Shown here in pieces: positions 50,991 to 60,391 of a DNA stretch of 64,000 nt; positions within the stretch are counted from its first letter, which is position 1; each line of letters begins with the position of its first letter. Both the position numbers and the translations under genes were made by a program. The notes beneath the pieces are model-generated. The model ran no database searches. It saw only the letters and a program-made list of their open reading frames with translations, and was not told the DNA's origin. Source of the DNA: Gemmatimonadaceae bacterium (GTDB taxonomy: Bacteria; Gemmatimonadota; Gemmatimonadetes; Gemmatimonadales; Gemmatimonadaceae); the NCBI GenBank assembly GCA_020851035.1, contig JADZDM010000033.1, forward strand, positions 34,374 to 98,373. The letters run 5' to 3'.

Positions 50991-52307
50991 ATGCTCCGCC
51001 GCACCTCGGTCGCCCTCGCCGCCGTCCTCACCGGCTGTGCCCACGGCCGCGCCGCCCTGCCGACCCCCGACGCCGCCATGATCGCCCGCGCGCGGGGCAT
51101 CCACGAGCGCGTCCTGACCATCGACACGCACGTCGACATCGCCCCGGCCAACTTTCGCGCCGACACCCTCAACTACGCCACCCGGCTGCCCCGCACCCAG
51201 GTGGACCTGGTGAAGATGGAGGAAGGCGGGCTCGACGGCGCCTTCCTCATCGTCTACGTCGGCCAGACGCCGGAGCTGGACAGCGCCGCCTTCGCCCGCG
51301 CCAACGCCCAGGCGCTGGAGAAGTTCGCCGCCATCCGCCGGCTCGCCGAGCAGATCGCGCCGCAGCGCGTCGGCCTGGCCACCACCGCCGCCCAGGCCCG
51401 CGCCATCTACGCCAGCGGGCGCAAGGTGGTGTTCATCGGCATCGAGAACGGCTTCCCGATCGGCGCCGACATCACCAACGTGCGCCGCTTCTACGACCTC
51501 GGCGGACGCTACCTCTCCCTCGCCCACAACGGCCACAGCCAGCTCTCCGACTCCAACACCGGCGAGCGCGACGGCGTCTGGCGCTGGAACGGCCTCTCGC
51601 CGCTCGGCCGCCAGGTCGTGGGGGAGCTGAACCGGCTCGGCATCATGATCGACATCTCGCACCCGTCGAAGGCCTCGATGATGCAGACCATCGAGATGAC
51701 GCGCGCCCCGATCATCGCCTCGCACTCCGGCGTGCGCGCCCTCTGCAACCACAGTCGCAACCTCGACGACGAGCAGATCCGCGCCATGGGCCGCAACAAC
51801 GGCGTGATCCAGCTCGTCGCATTCAACAGCTACGTGAAGTGTGACCCGAAGCAGGACGCGGAGCGCAACCAGATCCGCGCCGCCGCGATCGCGGCGCTGC
51901 GCGCGGAGTTCGGGATCACCGCCACCGCCCAGGCCGACGTCCGTCGCGCCGTCGAGGCGCTGCCTTTGGAGCGCCGCAACACCTACCTCGCGAAGCAGGA
52001 GGAGATCATCTCCCGGCGCACGCTCGGCGACACGCCGGCCACCGTCAGCGACTTCGTCGATCACATCGACTACGTCGTGAAGATGATCGGCATCGACCAC
52101 GTCGGCATCTCCAGCGACTTCGATGGCGGCGGCGGCGTGAATGGCTGGCGCAACGCGGCCGAGACCTTCAACGTGACGCTCGAGCTGGTCCGCCGCGGCT
52201 ACACCGAGGAACAGGTCGCGAAGATCTGGGGCGGCAACCTGCTGCGCGTGATGGAAGCGGTGGAGCAGGTCGCGGCCGCGTCAGGCGCCAGCCCGCTGCG
52301 CCAGTAG
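50991..52307 (+). CDS. Membrane dipeptidase (peptidase M19), lipoprotein
   Basis: 438 residues from MLRRTSVALAAVLTGCAHG, a lipoprotein signal (LTGC); an ATG at 50943 is an alternative. The M19 renal-dipeptidase barrel is clear: the zinc site HxD in TIDTHVDI, the bridging Glu in GIENGFPI, then SLAHNGHSQLSDS, ISHPSKASM, SHSGVRALCNHSRN and HVGISSDFDGGGGV. It hydrolyses dipeptides, including those with D-residues, in the periplasm. Transcription diverges from the kinase gene, with 138 bases between the starts. Confidence 0.93.
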   Translation: MLRRTSVALAAVLTGCAHGRAALPTPDAAMIARARGIHERVLTIDTHVDIAPANFRADTLNYATRLPRTQVDLVKMEEGGLDGAFLIVYVGQTPELDSAAFARANAQALEKFAAIRRLAEQIAPQRVGLATTAAQARAIYASGRKVVFIGIENGFPIGADITNVRRFYDLGGRYLSLAHNGHSQLSDSNTGERDGVWRWNGLSPLGRQVVGELNRLGIMIDISHPSKASMMQTIEMTRAPIIASHSGVRALCNHSRNLDDEQIRAMGRNNGVIQLVAFNSYVKCDPKQDAERNQIRAAAIAALRAEFGITATAQADVRRAVEALPLERRNTYLAKQEEIISRRTLGDTPATVSDFVDHIDYVVKMIGIDHVGISSDFDGGGGVNGWRNAAETFNVTLELVRRGYTEEQVAKIWGGNLLRVMEAVEQVAAASGASPLRQ

Positions 52308-52400
52308 CCGCGCCCCGCCCGTGGGTGCCGCCACGGCGCCCGCGCCGCCGAAGGTCGCCTCCGCAGGTTCACGCTCCAGACATGCCCCCGAGGCACCACG

Positions 52401-53876
52401 ATGTCGGCCCGGTTCGCGCTGCTCGCCCCGCTGCTGCTCCTCCTGCCGTCCCGCACGGGCATGGCGCCGCCCCGGTTCACGCCGCTCCAGCCGGAGCTGC
52501 TCGGCACCGGCACCAGCTTCACGAATGCCGCCGCCGACTACGATGGCGATGGTGACCTGGACCTGTACGTGGGCTTCGGCGGCGCCCCCAACCGCCTCTA
52601 CCGGAACGATGCCGGCACGCTGGTGGAGGTCGGCGCCCGCGCCGGACTGGCGATCGCCCGCGGCACCCGCGCCGCGGCCTGGGCCGACTACGACGGCGAC
52701 GGTGACCCCGACCTGCTGGTCGGCTACGCGCCGGGGCCTGCATCGGTGGTGGCGCTCTATCGCAACGATGCCGGCACCTTCGCCGACGTGACCGCAGCGG
52801 CCGGCGTCGGACTGGCCACCGGCGGTGTGCGCCAGCCGTCGTTCATCGACTTCGATGGCGACGGCGACCTCGATCTCTCGATCGCCTTCCGCGATCGCGC
52901 CAACGCCCTCTTCCGCAACGAGCGCGGCACCTTCCATGAGATGGCCGACAGCGTCGGACTCGCCGATCCGCGCAAGAGCGTCGGCGCGCTCTGGCTGGAT
53001 GCCGACGAGGACGGCGACCTGGATTTCCTCGTCGCGAACCAGGACGGCGACGCGAACGCGCTCTTCCGGAACGACGGCGCGCGGTTCACCGACGTGGGTG
53101 AGGCGATGGGCGTGGCGTGGGGCGGCCGTGCGCCGAAACTGGCCACCAACGGCAGTGTGCGGCCATGCGCCGCCGATGTGGATGGCGACGGTCACTTCGA
53201 CCTGGCGTTCGCCAACTACGGCCCGAACGGCCTGCTGCTCCGGCGTGGACCGGTGTTCACCGACGTCTCCGCCGCGTGGGGAGTGGGTCGGGATGGCCGC
53301 TACGACACCTGCGCCTTCGCCGACTACGACCACGATGGCCGGCTGGACCTCTACGTGAACGGCACCGTCACCGGCGGCACGAGTTATCCCGACGTGCTCC
53401 ATCACCACACGGGGACGGCCTACGCCGACGAGACCCCGGAGAACATCAGTGCACTGCAGGCCGATCACGGTGCCCTCTGGTTCGACATCGACCGCGATGG
53501 CGACCTCGATCTCGCGCTCACCGGTGCCCAGGCCGCCGGCATGCACCTGGTGCTGCGCAACGACCTGGACGCCGCCGCGGCCCGCCGCTCACTGCAGGTA
53601 CGCGTGCTGGATGGCGCCGGACGGGCAACCCGCGCCGGTGCCGAGGTGCGCGTGTATGCGGCCGGCACGCGCCGGCTGCTCGGCGCCGGCCTGGTGGACA
53701 CCGGTTCGGGTTACAACGCGCAAAGTGACATGTCGGTGCACATCGGTCTCGCGCGCCTGCAGCGCGTGGACGTCGAGGTCACCTGGCCGTCGCGCGGCAC
53801 CCGCCGTGTGGTGCACGCACGCGGCATCGCACCGGGCCGGCACGCCGGTGGTGCCCTCGTGGTGCGTGTGCCATGA
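52401..53876 (+). CDS. FG-GAP/VCBS repeat protein with ASPIC/UnbV C-terminus
   Basis: 491 residues with a signal peptide (MSARFALLAPLLLLLPSRTG). At least six calcium-binding repeats of the type DYDGDGDLDLYVG follow (also DYDGDGDPDLLVG, DFDGDGDLDLSIA, DADEDGDLDFLVA, DVDGDGHFDLAFA, DYDHDGRLDLYVN, DIDRDGDLDLALT), forming an integrin-alpha-like propeller. The end is an ASPIC/UnbV domain (LQVRVLDGAGRATRAGAEVRVYAAG, VDVEVTWPSRGTRR). The family is exported with a poorly known role in adhesion or ligand binding. Its stop overlaps the next start by four bases. Confidence 0.9.
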   Translation: MSARFALLAPLLLLLPSRTGMAPPRFTPLQPELLGTGTSFTNAAADYDGDGDLDLYVGFGGAPNRLYRNDAGTLVEVGARAGLAIARGTRAAAWADYDGDGDPDLLVGYAPGPASVVALYRNDAGTFADVTAAAGVGLATGGVRQPSFIDFDGDGDLDLSIAFRDRANALFRNERGTFHEMADSVGLADPRKSVGALWLDADEDGDLDFLVANQDGDANALFRNDGARFTDVGEAMGVAWGGRAPKLATNGSVRPCAADVDGDGHFDLAFANYGPNGLLLRRGPVFTDVSAAWGVGRDGRYDTCAFADYDHDGRLDLYVNGTVTGGTSYPDVLHHHTGTAYADETPENISALQADHGALWFDIDRDGDLDLALTGAQAAGMHLVLRNDLDAAAARRSLQVRVLDGAGRATRAGAEVRVYAAGTRRLLGAGLVDTGSGYNAQSDMSVHIGLARLQRVDVEVTWPSRGTRRVVHARGIAPGRHAGGALVVRVP

Positions 53877-56332
53877 GCACGCGGCGACTGGTGCACTGCG
53901 CTGCGCTGGTGGCAGCGCTGCTGCCCGCCGTGGCACACGGGCAGTGGAGCAACCGGTATCCCAAGGTCGCCGGCTTCAGCCACCACGTCTATCTCGAAGG
54001 CTACGAGCTTCCGCTGCTCACCAACGGCCCGATGGATCCGGCCCCGTCGCCCGACGGACGCCGGGTGGCGTTCGCCTCGCGCGGCTGGCTCTGGCTCCTC
54101 GACCCGGCCACCGGCGTGGCGCGCCGCATCACCCGCAGCGGTGGCATGGATTCGCGGCCGCGCTGGAGCCCGGATGGCCGCTCCATCGCCTTCGTGCGCG
54201 ATGACGGGCGTCTGCTCTCGATTCGCGCGCTGGAGGTGGCCAGCGGTGTCGAATCGGCCCTCGTCACCGACAGCGCGATCGTGCTCGACCCCGCCTGGGC
54301 GCCGGACGGGAAGTCGCTGTTCTACAGCTCCGGGATCGCCGGCGACATCGACGTCTGGCGGCTGGACCTGGCCACGCGCGAGCGGACGCGCATCACCGAC
54401 GCGCAGGGCAGCCTCGAGCTGCAGCCACTGCCGACACCCGACGGCCTCGCGATCGTGTATCTCGCCAAGACGCGGGCCGGTGCGGACCTGGTCCGCCGGC
54501 GCACACTGGCCACCGGCGAGGATCGCGTCCTCGCAGCGGGCAACATCCTCTCCATGACGCGAGGCGCGCTGAGCCCCGATGGCCGCACGCTGGCACTGAG
54601 CTGGCCCACGCAGGAAGGGTACGAGCTTCGCCTCACCAGCGCGCTGCAGCAGGGGGCGACGGTGGCGCTGTTCCGCGACGAGCGCACGGTGCCGCTGGCA
54701 CCTGCGTACAGCGCCGATGGGGCGACGATCTGGTTCGCGCGCGCCGATGCAGCGCAGCGGCTGGCACTCATGCGCCAGCCTGCGGCCGGCGGCGCCGCGT
54801 CCATCGTGCCGGTGACATCGTGGGACTGGGGCACGCGGACGGCGCGGCTCCGCATCGTCACCCGCATCGGCAGCGGTCCGCCGGTGCCGGCGCGGCTCGC
54901 CGTGGCAATGCGCGACGGCCATCCGATCCTCGCCGACAGCGGCCACGTCCGCTTCGACGGACAGAACGGCATCCCGTTCTTCTACAGTGACGGCGCCACG
55001 GAACTGACGCTGCCGGCCGGTGACGTGGTCGTGACGGCGGTGCAGGGGCTGGCCACGCCGCCCGCCTCCGCGCTGGTGACACTCGACCCCGGCGAGGTGC
55101 GGACGATCACGGTGTCCATGACGCCGGTCTGGGATGCGCGCGCGAACGGCTGGCTCAGCGGCGAGCATCACTTCCACCTCAACTACGGCGGGCCGTACCA
55201 CCTCGCCCCCGACCTGCTGGTCCAGATGGGGCGTGCCGAGCGCCTCGACGTGCTCACACCCATGCTCGCGAACCTCGCGCAGCGGTTCGAGGACCAGCCC
55301 CTCTTCGACTACCGCCACACCCGAGGCACGCCGTGGATCGTGTGGGCGCAGGAGGTGCGCGCACACTTCTTCGGCCACATCGGGCTGCTCAACGGCAGCC
55401 GCCTGTTCTGGCCCTGGATCTGGGGCCTCGGATACGACGTGAACCAGCGCGACGACCGACCCAACGGCGCCGCCCTCGACTTCGCGCGCCAGCATGGTGG
55501 TCTCACCACGTACGTGCACCCGGTCAGCGCGCCGGGGCCGTTCGCGACGCCCGCCTCCATGCGCGGCATTCCGCTCGGCTTCATCGCCGACGCCGTGCAC
55601 GGCAAGGTGGACGCGATCGAGCTCGCCTGCCTCTGGAGCGACGAGCGCGGTACGGCCGAGCTCTGGTACCGCGTGCTGAACGTCGGCATCCCGATGGCCC
55701 TGTCCGCGGGCACCGATGCGATGAACAACCTGTACCGGACCATGGCCATCGGCACCACGCGGGTGTACGTGCACCCCGAGCGTCCCGCCTCACTCGCCAG
55801 CTACTTCGCCGGCCTGAAGGCGGGACGGAGCTTCGTGACCACCGGGCCGTTGCTGGACTTCCACGTCGGGCGCGCGGGACCGGGCCAGGTCGTCTCGCGC
55901 GGCGCGGGTGCGCAGGCGTGGCAACTCGACGTGCACTCTGCCGTGCCCGTGGACACGGTGGAGATCGTCGTGAACGGCACCGTCGTCGAGCGCCGCACCG
56001 GCTTCACCACCCCCGGCACGAGGCGCTACACCGGCACCACGCCGCTGCCAGCCGGTGGCTGGATCGCCGCGCGTGTGTCCGGACCGCCCACGCAGGCCTG
56101 GCCGGCGATGGACTCGTATGCCTACGCGCACACCTCCCCCGTCTGGATCGACCGCGTGGGCAGCACCGATCCCGCCACGAAGGCCGCTGCCGCCCGCGAT
56201 CTGCTGCAGGCACTCACCGTCGCCGAGCAGGCACTGGAGATCGGGTATGCCGATGCCGACCACCCGCGCCTCCGTGCGCACTACGCCGCCGCGCGCGGCA
56301 TCATCGGCGCCTGGGTGACGTCCGACCACTGA
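53873..56332 (+). CDS. CehA/McbA-type metallohydrolase with N-terminal propeller
   Basis: 819 residues with a signal peptide (MSTRRLVHCAALVAALLPAVAHGQ). Residues about 45-320 form a TolB/PD40-like propeller (PAPSPDGRRVAFASRG, PRWSPDGRSIAFVRDD, PAWAPDGKSLFYSSG). A beta-sandwich segment leads to a CehA/McbA metallohydrolase domain of the PHP type (GWLSGEHHFHLNYGG, TYVHPVS, ALSAGTDAMNN). Known members hydrolyse carbaryl and other esters, but most are uncharacterised. It is translationally coupled to the FG-GAP protein, so the two may work on one extracellular substrate. Confidence 0.87.
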   Translation: MSTRRLVHCAALVAALLPAVAHGQWSNRYPKVAGFSHHVYLEGYELPLLTNGPMDPAPSPDGRRVAFASRGWLWLLDPATGVARRITRSGGMDSRPRWSPDGRSIAFVRDDGRLLSIRALEVASGVESALVTDSAIVLDPAWAPDGKSLFYSSGIAGDIDVWRLDLATRERTRITDAQGSLELQPLPTPDGLAIVYLAKTRAGADLVRRRTLATGEDRVLAAGNILSMTRGALSPDGRTLALSWPTQEGYELRLTSALQQGATVALFRDERTVPLAPAYSADGATIWFARADAAQRLALMRQPAAGGAASIVPVTSWDWGTRTARLRIVTRIGSGPPVPARLAVAMRDGHPILADSGHVRFDGQNGIPFFYSDGATELTLPAGDVVVTAVQGLATPPASALVTLDPGEVRTITVSMTPVWDARANGWLSGEHHFHLNYGGPYHLAPDLLVQMGRAERLDVLTPMLANLAQRFEDQPLFDYRHTRGTPWIVWAQEVRAHFFGHIGLLNGSRLFWPWIWGLGYDVNQRDDRPNGAALDFARQHGGLTTYVHPVSAPGPFATPASMRGIPLGFIADAVHGKVDAIELACLWSDERGTAELWYRVLNVGIPMALSAGTDAMNNLYRTMAIGTTRVYVHPERPASLASYFAGLKAGRSFVTTGPLLDFHVGRAGPGQVVSRGAGAQAWQLDVHSAVPVDTVEIVVNGTVVERRTGFTTPGTRRYTGTTPLPAGGWIAARVSGPPTQAWPAMDSYAYAHTSPVWIDRVGSTDPATKAAAARDLLQALTVAEQALEIGYADADHPRLRAHYAAARGIIGAWVTSDH

Positions 56333-56355
56333 CGTCGTGCGCGCCGGCCGCCGCC

Positions 56356-57732
56356 TCAGCTCACCGCGCGGATCAGGTGCCGCGCCGCCGCGCGCGCATG
56401 CATGTCGGGATCCTTGAGCATCGCACGCAGCAGCGGCACCGAGGCTCCCAGCCGTGCCGTCGCCAGCGCCTCCGCGGCTGCGATCCGGAAGTCGGGCGGA
56501 CGATAGCGGCCGTCGGCGCTGCAGAGGCGGATCAGCTTCTGCACCGCGTCCGGCGTTGCCAGCGTGCCCAGCGCGTACAGGAACTCGAGCTGCACGTCCA
56601 GCTCCGTCTCGCGCTCCAGCGCCTGCAGCAGCTTCTCGACGTTCGTCCAGTTGCCAGCCTCCGCCAGGAAGCCGCGCACCGCGCGCCGTCGCACCTCGGG
56701 TGACGCATCGCGCAGCGCACCGCGCACCGTCGCCCGCGACGTGGCCGTGTCGAGCTGCAGCAGCGCCGTCACCACTGCCGCCCGCACCCGCTCGTCGGCG
56801 TGTGTGAGGGTCGCCGTCAGCTCCGGCTCCGACGAGCGCGATGTCATCGCCCCCAGCAGCAGCGCCGCGTTCCGCACCACGAACCACTGCTCGTGGTCCA
56901 GCATCTTCAGCAGGTGGTCGGTGCCGCGGCGCACCTCGATCGTGGCGTCGAAGCAGGCCCGCCGCACGTCCATCGACTCGGCCGTCAGCAGGTGCTCGAT
57001 CAGGATCGCCGCACCCGGCTCGCCCGCGCGGCGGAGCACGGCCAGCGCCAGCTCGAAGGTCTGGCCGCTGGTGGGCAGCGCCGCGACGAGCGCACGCAAC
57101 ACGTCACTCGTCGCCAGGTCGTCGAAGGCCACGGTCCACGGATCGCGCAGCTCGCGCACCGTCACCGACGCCTCGATGATCGCGATGGCCGAGAGGGCGG
57201 TGGCCAGCGCCGGCGAGTCCCTGGCGTCCAGCGCGTCCTGCACCTGCACGCGGTACTCCCGCACCCGCTCGGCGATGGCCAGCGGTGCGTCGAGTCCGAT
57301 GTCGTCGGCGTAGGCGGCCGCCTGGTCGGTGTCCGACTGCCGCGCCGCGGGATACACCTGCACGTCCCACAGGGCAGCGACGCGCAGCTCCTCGAAGATC
57401 GTCGGCGTATCGCCGCCCTTCACCGGCTTGCGTGCCAGCAGCATCGCCAGCTTGAGCAGCTCGCGCGGCACCGCGCCGGCCGTGATGCTGATCCGCGCCA
57501 CCCCGTGCATCGTCATCGCCAGCATCAGCCGCTGGAGCTGTGGCACCGGGCGCTGGAGCTTGTGCCCGTCCACCACCATCCGCCCCTCCTGCAACTGCAC
57601 CGTCAGCGAGTGCGACCGCGAGAAGCGGCGCACGCGCAGCAAGCCGCTGCGCACCATGGTCAGGTCCGCCGAGGTCTGCACCTCCTCCAGCAACAGCGCG
57701 AGCGACTTGGCGAAGAGCAGGGACTGGTGCAT
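56356..57732 (-). CDS. HEAT-repeat protein
   Basis: 458 residues, probably cytosolic. The first 170 residues are mixed (LMLAMTMHGVARISITAGAVPRELLKLAMLLARKPV). From about residue 215 on the protein is an array of helical HEAT-like repeats (DHEQWFVVRNAALLLGAM, HADERVRAAVVTALLQLD, DASPEVRRRAVRGFLAEAG, FRIAAAEALATARLGASVPLLRAML). Such scaffolds bind partner proteins. The partner is not evident; the opposing CehA-type gene ends 23 bases away. Confidence 0.82.
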   Translation of the reverse strand: MHQSLLFAKSLALLLEEVQTSADLTMVRSGLLRVRRFSRSHSLTVQLQEGRMVVDGHKLQRPVPQLQRLMLAMTMHGVARISITAGAVPRELLKLAMLLARKPVKGGDTPTIFEELRVAALWDVQVYPAARQSDTDQAAAYADDIGLDAPLAIAERVREYRVQVQDALDARDSPALATALSAIAIIEASVTVRELRDPWTVAFDDLATSDVLRALVAALPTSGQTFELALAVLRRAGEPGAAILIEHLLTAESMDVRRACFDATIEVRRGTDHLLKMLDHEQWFVVRNAALLLGAMTSRSSEPELTATLTHADERVRAAVVTALLQLDTATSRATVRGALRDASPEVRRRAVRGFLAEAGNWTNVEKLLQALERETELDVQLEFLYALGTLATPDAVQKLIRLCSADGRYRPPDFRIAAAEALATARLGASVPLLRAMLKDPDMHARAAARHLIRAVS

Positions 57733-57898
57733 GGGCGGGCTGGCGGGATCCGCCGGCGCCGGTGCGCCCGCGGGCTTCCCGGGTGGGCCGGGCTGCCCCC
57801 TGAGTATCGGCCGCTCTCAGCGTTTCCTGCGTTCCTTCCACGTGCGCCCCGCACGCCGCCGCCATCCGTTCCTGTCGCGGCGGCGGTGCCGCCGACAG

Positions 57899-60391
57899 CT
57901 AGAACCTGGCGGCGATGCCGAACGAGAGGCTGCGGCCCGGCACGATCGTCACGTTGTCCGGCTCGCCCCGCTGGCGATCCAGCAGGTTGTCGCCGATCAG
58001 GCGCATGGTCAGGGTCCGCGTCAGGTCGTGCGACACGGCCGCCCGCACCCGGGTGACCTCGGGATACGCGATCCAGTAGCTGCGGAGCGCCGCGCCGCTC
58101 AGGGTGCGGGCGGGCGCGCCGCCGGTGATCCAGGTCGACGCCAGGGCCAGGCGGTCGTAGTTGATCCAGTCCGCCACCTGCGTGGCGCCCAGCTGCACCT
58201 GCCAGCGGCGCGGGGTCCACGTCAGGGTCACGCCGGTGGTGCGTGCCGGCACCGCGAGCATCCGGTCGCCCTGGCGCAGGTCGCCCGCGTAGCCCGGTGC
58301 CACCTGGTCCACCCGGCTCTGCACCAGCGACATCGCCGCCGACAGGCTCAGCGCCCCCATGCTCTGCCGCAGCGCGAACTCCCAGCCGCGGTTGGTGATC
58401 GCGCCCAGGTTCTCCAGCGCGTAGCCGAACCGCGGTTGCCCGGGGGCACCGCCGTACCCGCCCGCACTGTCGTCATCGGTCTCGTCGTACGCATACGGCA
58501 CCTGCTGGATCAGCGACGAGGCGCGCTGGTCGAACCGCGTCACCTGCAGCGACGTGTTGCGCCGGAAGTAGAGGTCGAGTCCCGCCTCCACGCCCACCTG
58601 CTTCTCCGGCAGCAGGCCGCTGTCCACCGCACCGTAGTTGGTGCCCCGCCATGCGGTCTCGCGCATCGGGTTGCGCGCCGGACGCATGCCCGCGCCGTAC
58701 GCCAGCCGGCCCTTCACCGTCACGTCGCCATACCGCTGCACCACGCTCGCGCCCACCGACGGCAGCAGGGCGAAGCGGCTGGCGCTGGTGAACCCGTCGT
58801 TGCGCTCGCCGCGCAGCCCCGCCGTCAGGAAGACGGTCTCGTGCAGGTCGATGGACGCCTGCATGCCGACTCCGGCGGTGCTCAGCCAGTGGGCATCGTC
58901 GCTGAGCCGCATCGGCCGCTGCACCCGCTGCGGCGACACCGACGTGGTGGCATCACGCAACAGCGCGGCGTCGGCGGCGAAGGTCATCGTCGCCGTGCTC
59001 GTCTCGCCCAGCGCCAGCCGCCGCACGCTGCTCGCGCGCAGCGTGCCCTTGTCGGCGCCACCCTGCGTGCTGCTGAGCGCCGAGTCGAGTGCCGAGGGCA
59101 CCGGCACGTAGTCCACCGACAGCCCCGCGAGGCGGTAGCCGTCCACGCCCACCGTGAGCGTGTTCGTCCACGTGGCGTCGGGGGCGTGCGTGATGGTGGT
59201 GCCCAGCGTGTACTGCGTCACCCGCTGCCCGTCGCCCGCGAGCAGCGGCTTCGCGCCGGGTATCGTCCGGCCCAGCGCCGAGAGCACCGGGTTCGCCGGT
59301 GAGTCGGCCTGTGCCATCCAGAGCCGCGCCGTGCCCGAGACGATGGTGCGCGACGACACCCGCCGCGCGCCGGCGTCGATGCTGAACTGTCGCGTGCCGC
59401 CATCCGGCACGATCGCGCCGGTGGTGGTGAGCGCCAGCACAGCGCCGGCCGAGCGTTCCGCGCTGCCCGCGCGCAGTGACAGTGTGTGTTCCTGCATGAA
59501 GGCGGGCGCGGCCGAGTAGTCGGACCGGGCGGTGCCGGCACTCGACCGCAGGCTGGCATCGGCCCGGCCGTTGCGCGCGCCGTCGTGCCGCAGCAGCACG
59601 TTCACCACGCCGCTGATGGCGTCCGCGCCGTACAGCGCCGCGCCCTGCGGCCCGCGGATCACCTCGATGCGGTCGATCGCGTCGGCGCTGATCCGCGTCA
59701 GCAGCAGCGGGTTCGCCAGCTCGATGCCGTCCACGAACACCTTCGGCGAGCTCACACCGAACGAGCTGGCGCCGCGCATGCTGCCGAAGCGCGTCAGCAG
59801 CGTGGTGGGCGCATCGGCCCAGATCCACACCCCGGGAATGGTGCCGTTCAGCGCCACGGCCAGCGACGGCGCCGCGGCACCGCGCAGCTCGCTGCCCTGC
59901 ACCACGTCCACCGCGTAGGGCAGGCTGCGCTGGGCACCACCGTTGGCACTCCCCGTCACCACCACGCGATCGAGCGTCGCGGTGTGCGCCGCCACCGCCG
60001 CCACCGCCTCGGCGCGGTTCGGCGCCAGCACCACCTGCGTGCCGCCGCTGGTGATCGGCGTCACCGCCACGTCGTGCAGCAGCGCCGCCAGCGCCGCACC
60101 CAGCGGCATCGGGCCGCGCGGCACGCAGGCCTCCCGGTCCAGCGGCAGCGACTCACTCGAGTACGACAGGCGCACTCCCGCCCGCGCCGCCACCAGGTCC
60201 AGCGCCGTGCGCAGTGAGGCACCGCTGGCCTGCAACGTCACCACGCGATCCAGCGGCGCAGGCCAGGTGCGCACGCTGTCGCGGGCCGGCACCGGACAGG
60301 GGCTGGCCTGCGCGACGAGCGCGCCGCTCGTGACCACGCTCGCCGCGCAGCAGAGCAGCGCGCGCACGGCGTGACCGGACGGCGAGGTCAT
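57899..60391 (-). CDS. TonB-dependent receptor with STN signalling domain
   Basis: 830 residues. A signal peptide (to about residue 30) is followed by an STN (secretin/TonB N-terminal) domain (RVVTLQASGASLRTALDLVAARAGVRLSYS...), as in FecA-type transducers. The plug domain has SLPYAVDVVQGSELRG and FVDGIELANP...IDRIEVIRGPQGAALYGADAISGVVNV. The barrel ends in SLSFGIAARF with a terminal Phe. It imports an unknown ligand across the outer membrane and signals through FecR. Its start overlaps the fecR-like stop by four bases. Confidence 0.92.
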   Translation of the reverse strand: MTSPSGHAVRALLCCAASVVTSGALVAQASPCPVPARDSVRTWPAPLDRVVTLQASGASLRTALDLVAARAGVRLSYSSESLPLDREACVPRGPMPLGAALAALLHDVAVTPITSGGTQVVLAPNRAEAVAAVAAHTATLDRVVVTGSANGGAQRSLPYAVDVVQGSELRGAAAPSLAVALNGTIPGVWIWADAPTTLLTRFGSMRGASSFGVSSPKVFVDGIELANPLLLTRISADAIDRIEVIRGPQGAALYGADAISGVVNVLLRHDGARNGRADASLRSSAGTARSDYSAAPAFMQEHTLSLRAGSAERSAGAVLALTTTGAIVPDGGTRQFSIDAGARRVSSRTIVSGTARLWMAQADSPANPVLSALGRTIPGAKPLLAGDGQRVTQYTLGTTITHAPDATWTNTLTVGVDGYRLAGLSVDYVPVPSALDSALSSTQGGADKGTLRASSVRRLALGETSTATMTFAADAALLRDATTSVSPQRVQRPMRLSDDAHWLSTAGVGMQASIDLHETVFLTAGLRGERNDGFTSASRFALLPSVGASVVQRYGDVTVKGRLAYGAGMRPARNPMRETAWRGTNYGAVDSGLLPEKQVGVEAGLDLYFRRNTSLQVTRFDQRASSLIQQVPYAYDETDDDSAGGYGGAPGQPRFGYALENLGAITNRGWEFALRQSMGALSLSAAMSLVQSRVDQVAPGYAGDLRQGDRMLAVPARTTGVTLTWTPRRWQVQLGATQVADWINYDRLALASTWITGGAPARTLSGAALRSYWIAYPEVTRVRAAVSHDLTRTLTMRLIGDNLLDRQRGEPDNVTIVPGRSLSFGIAARF

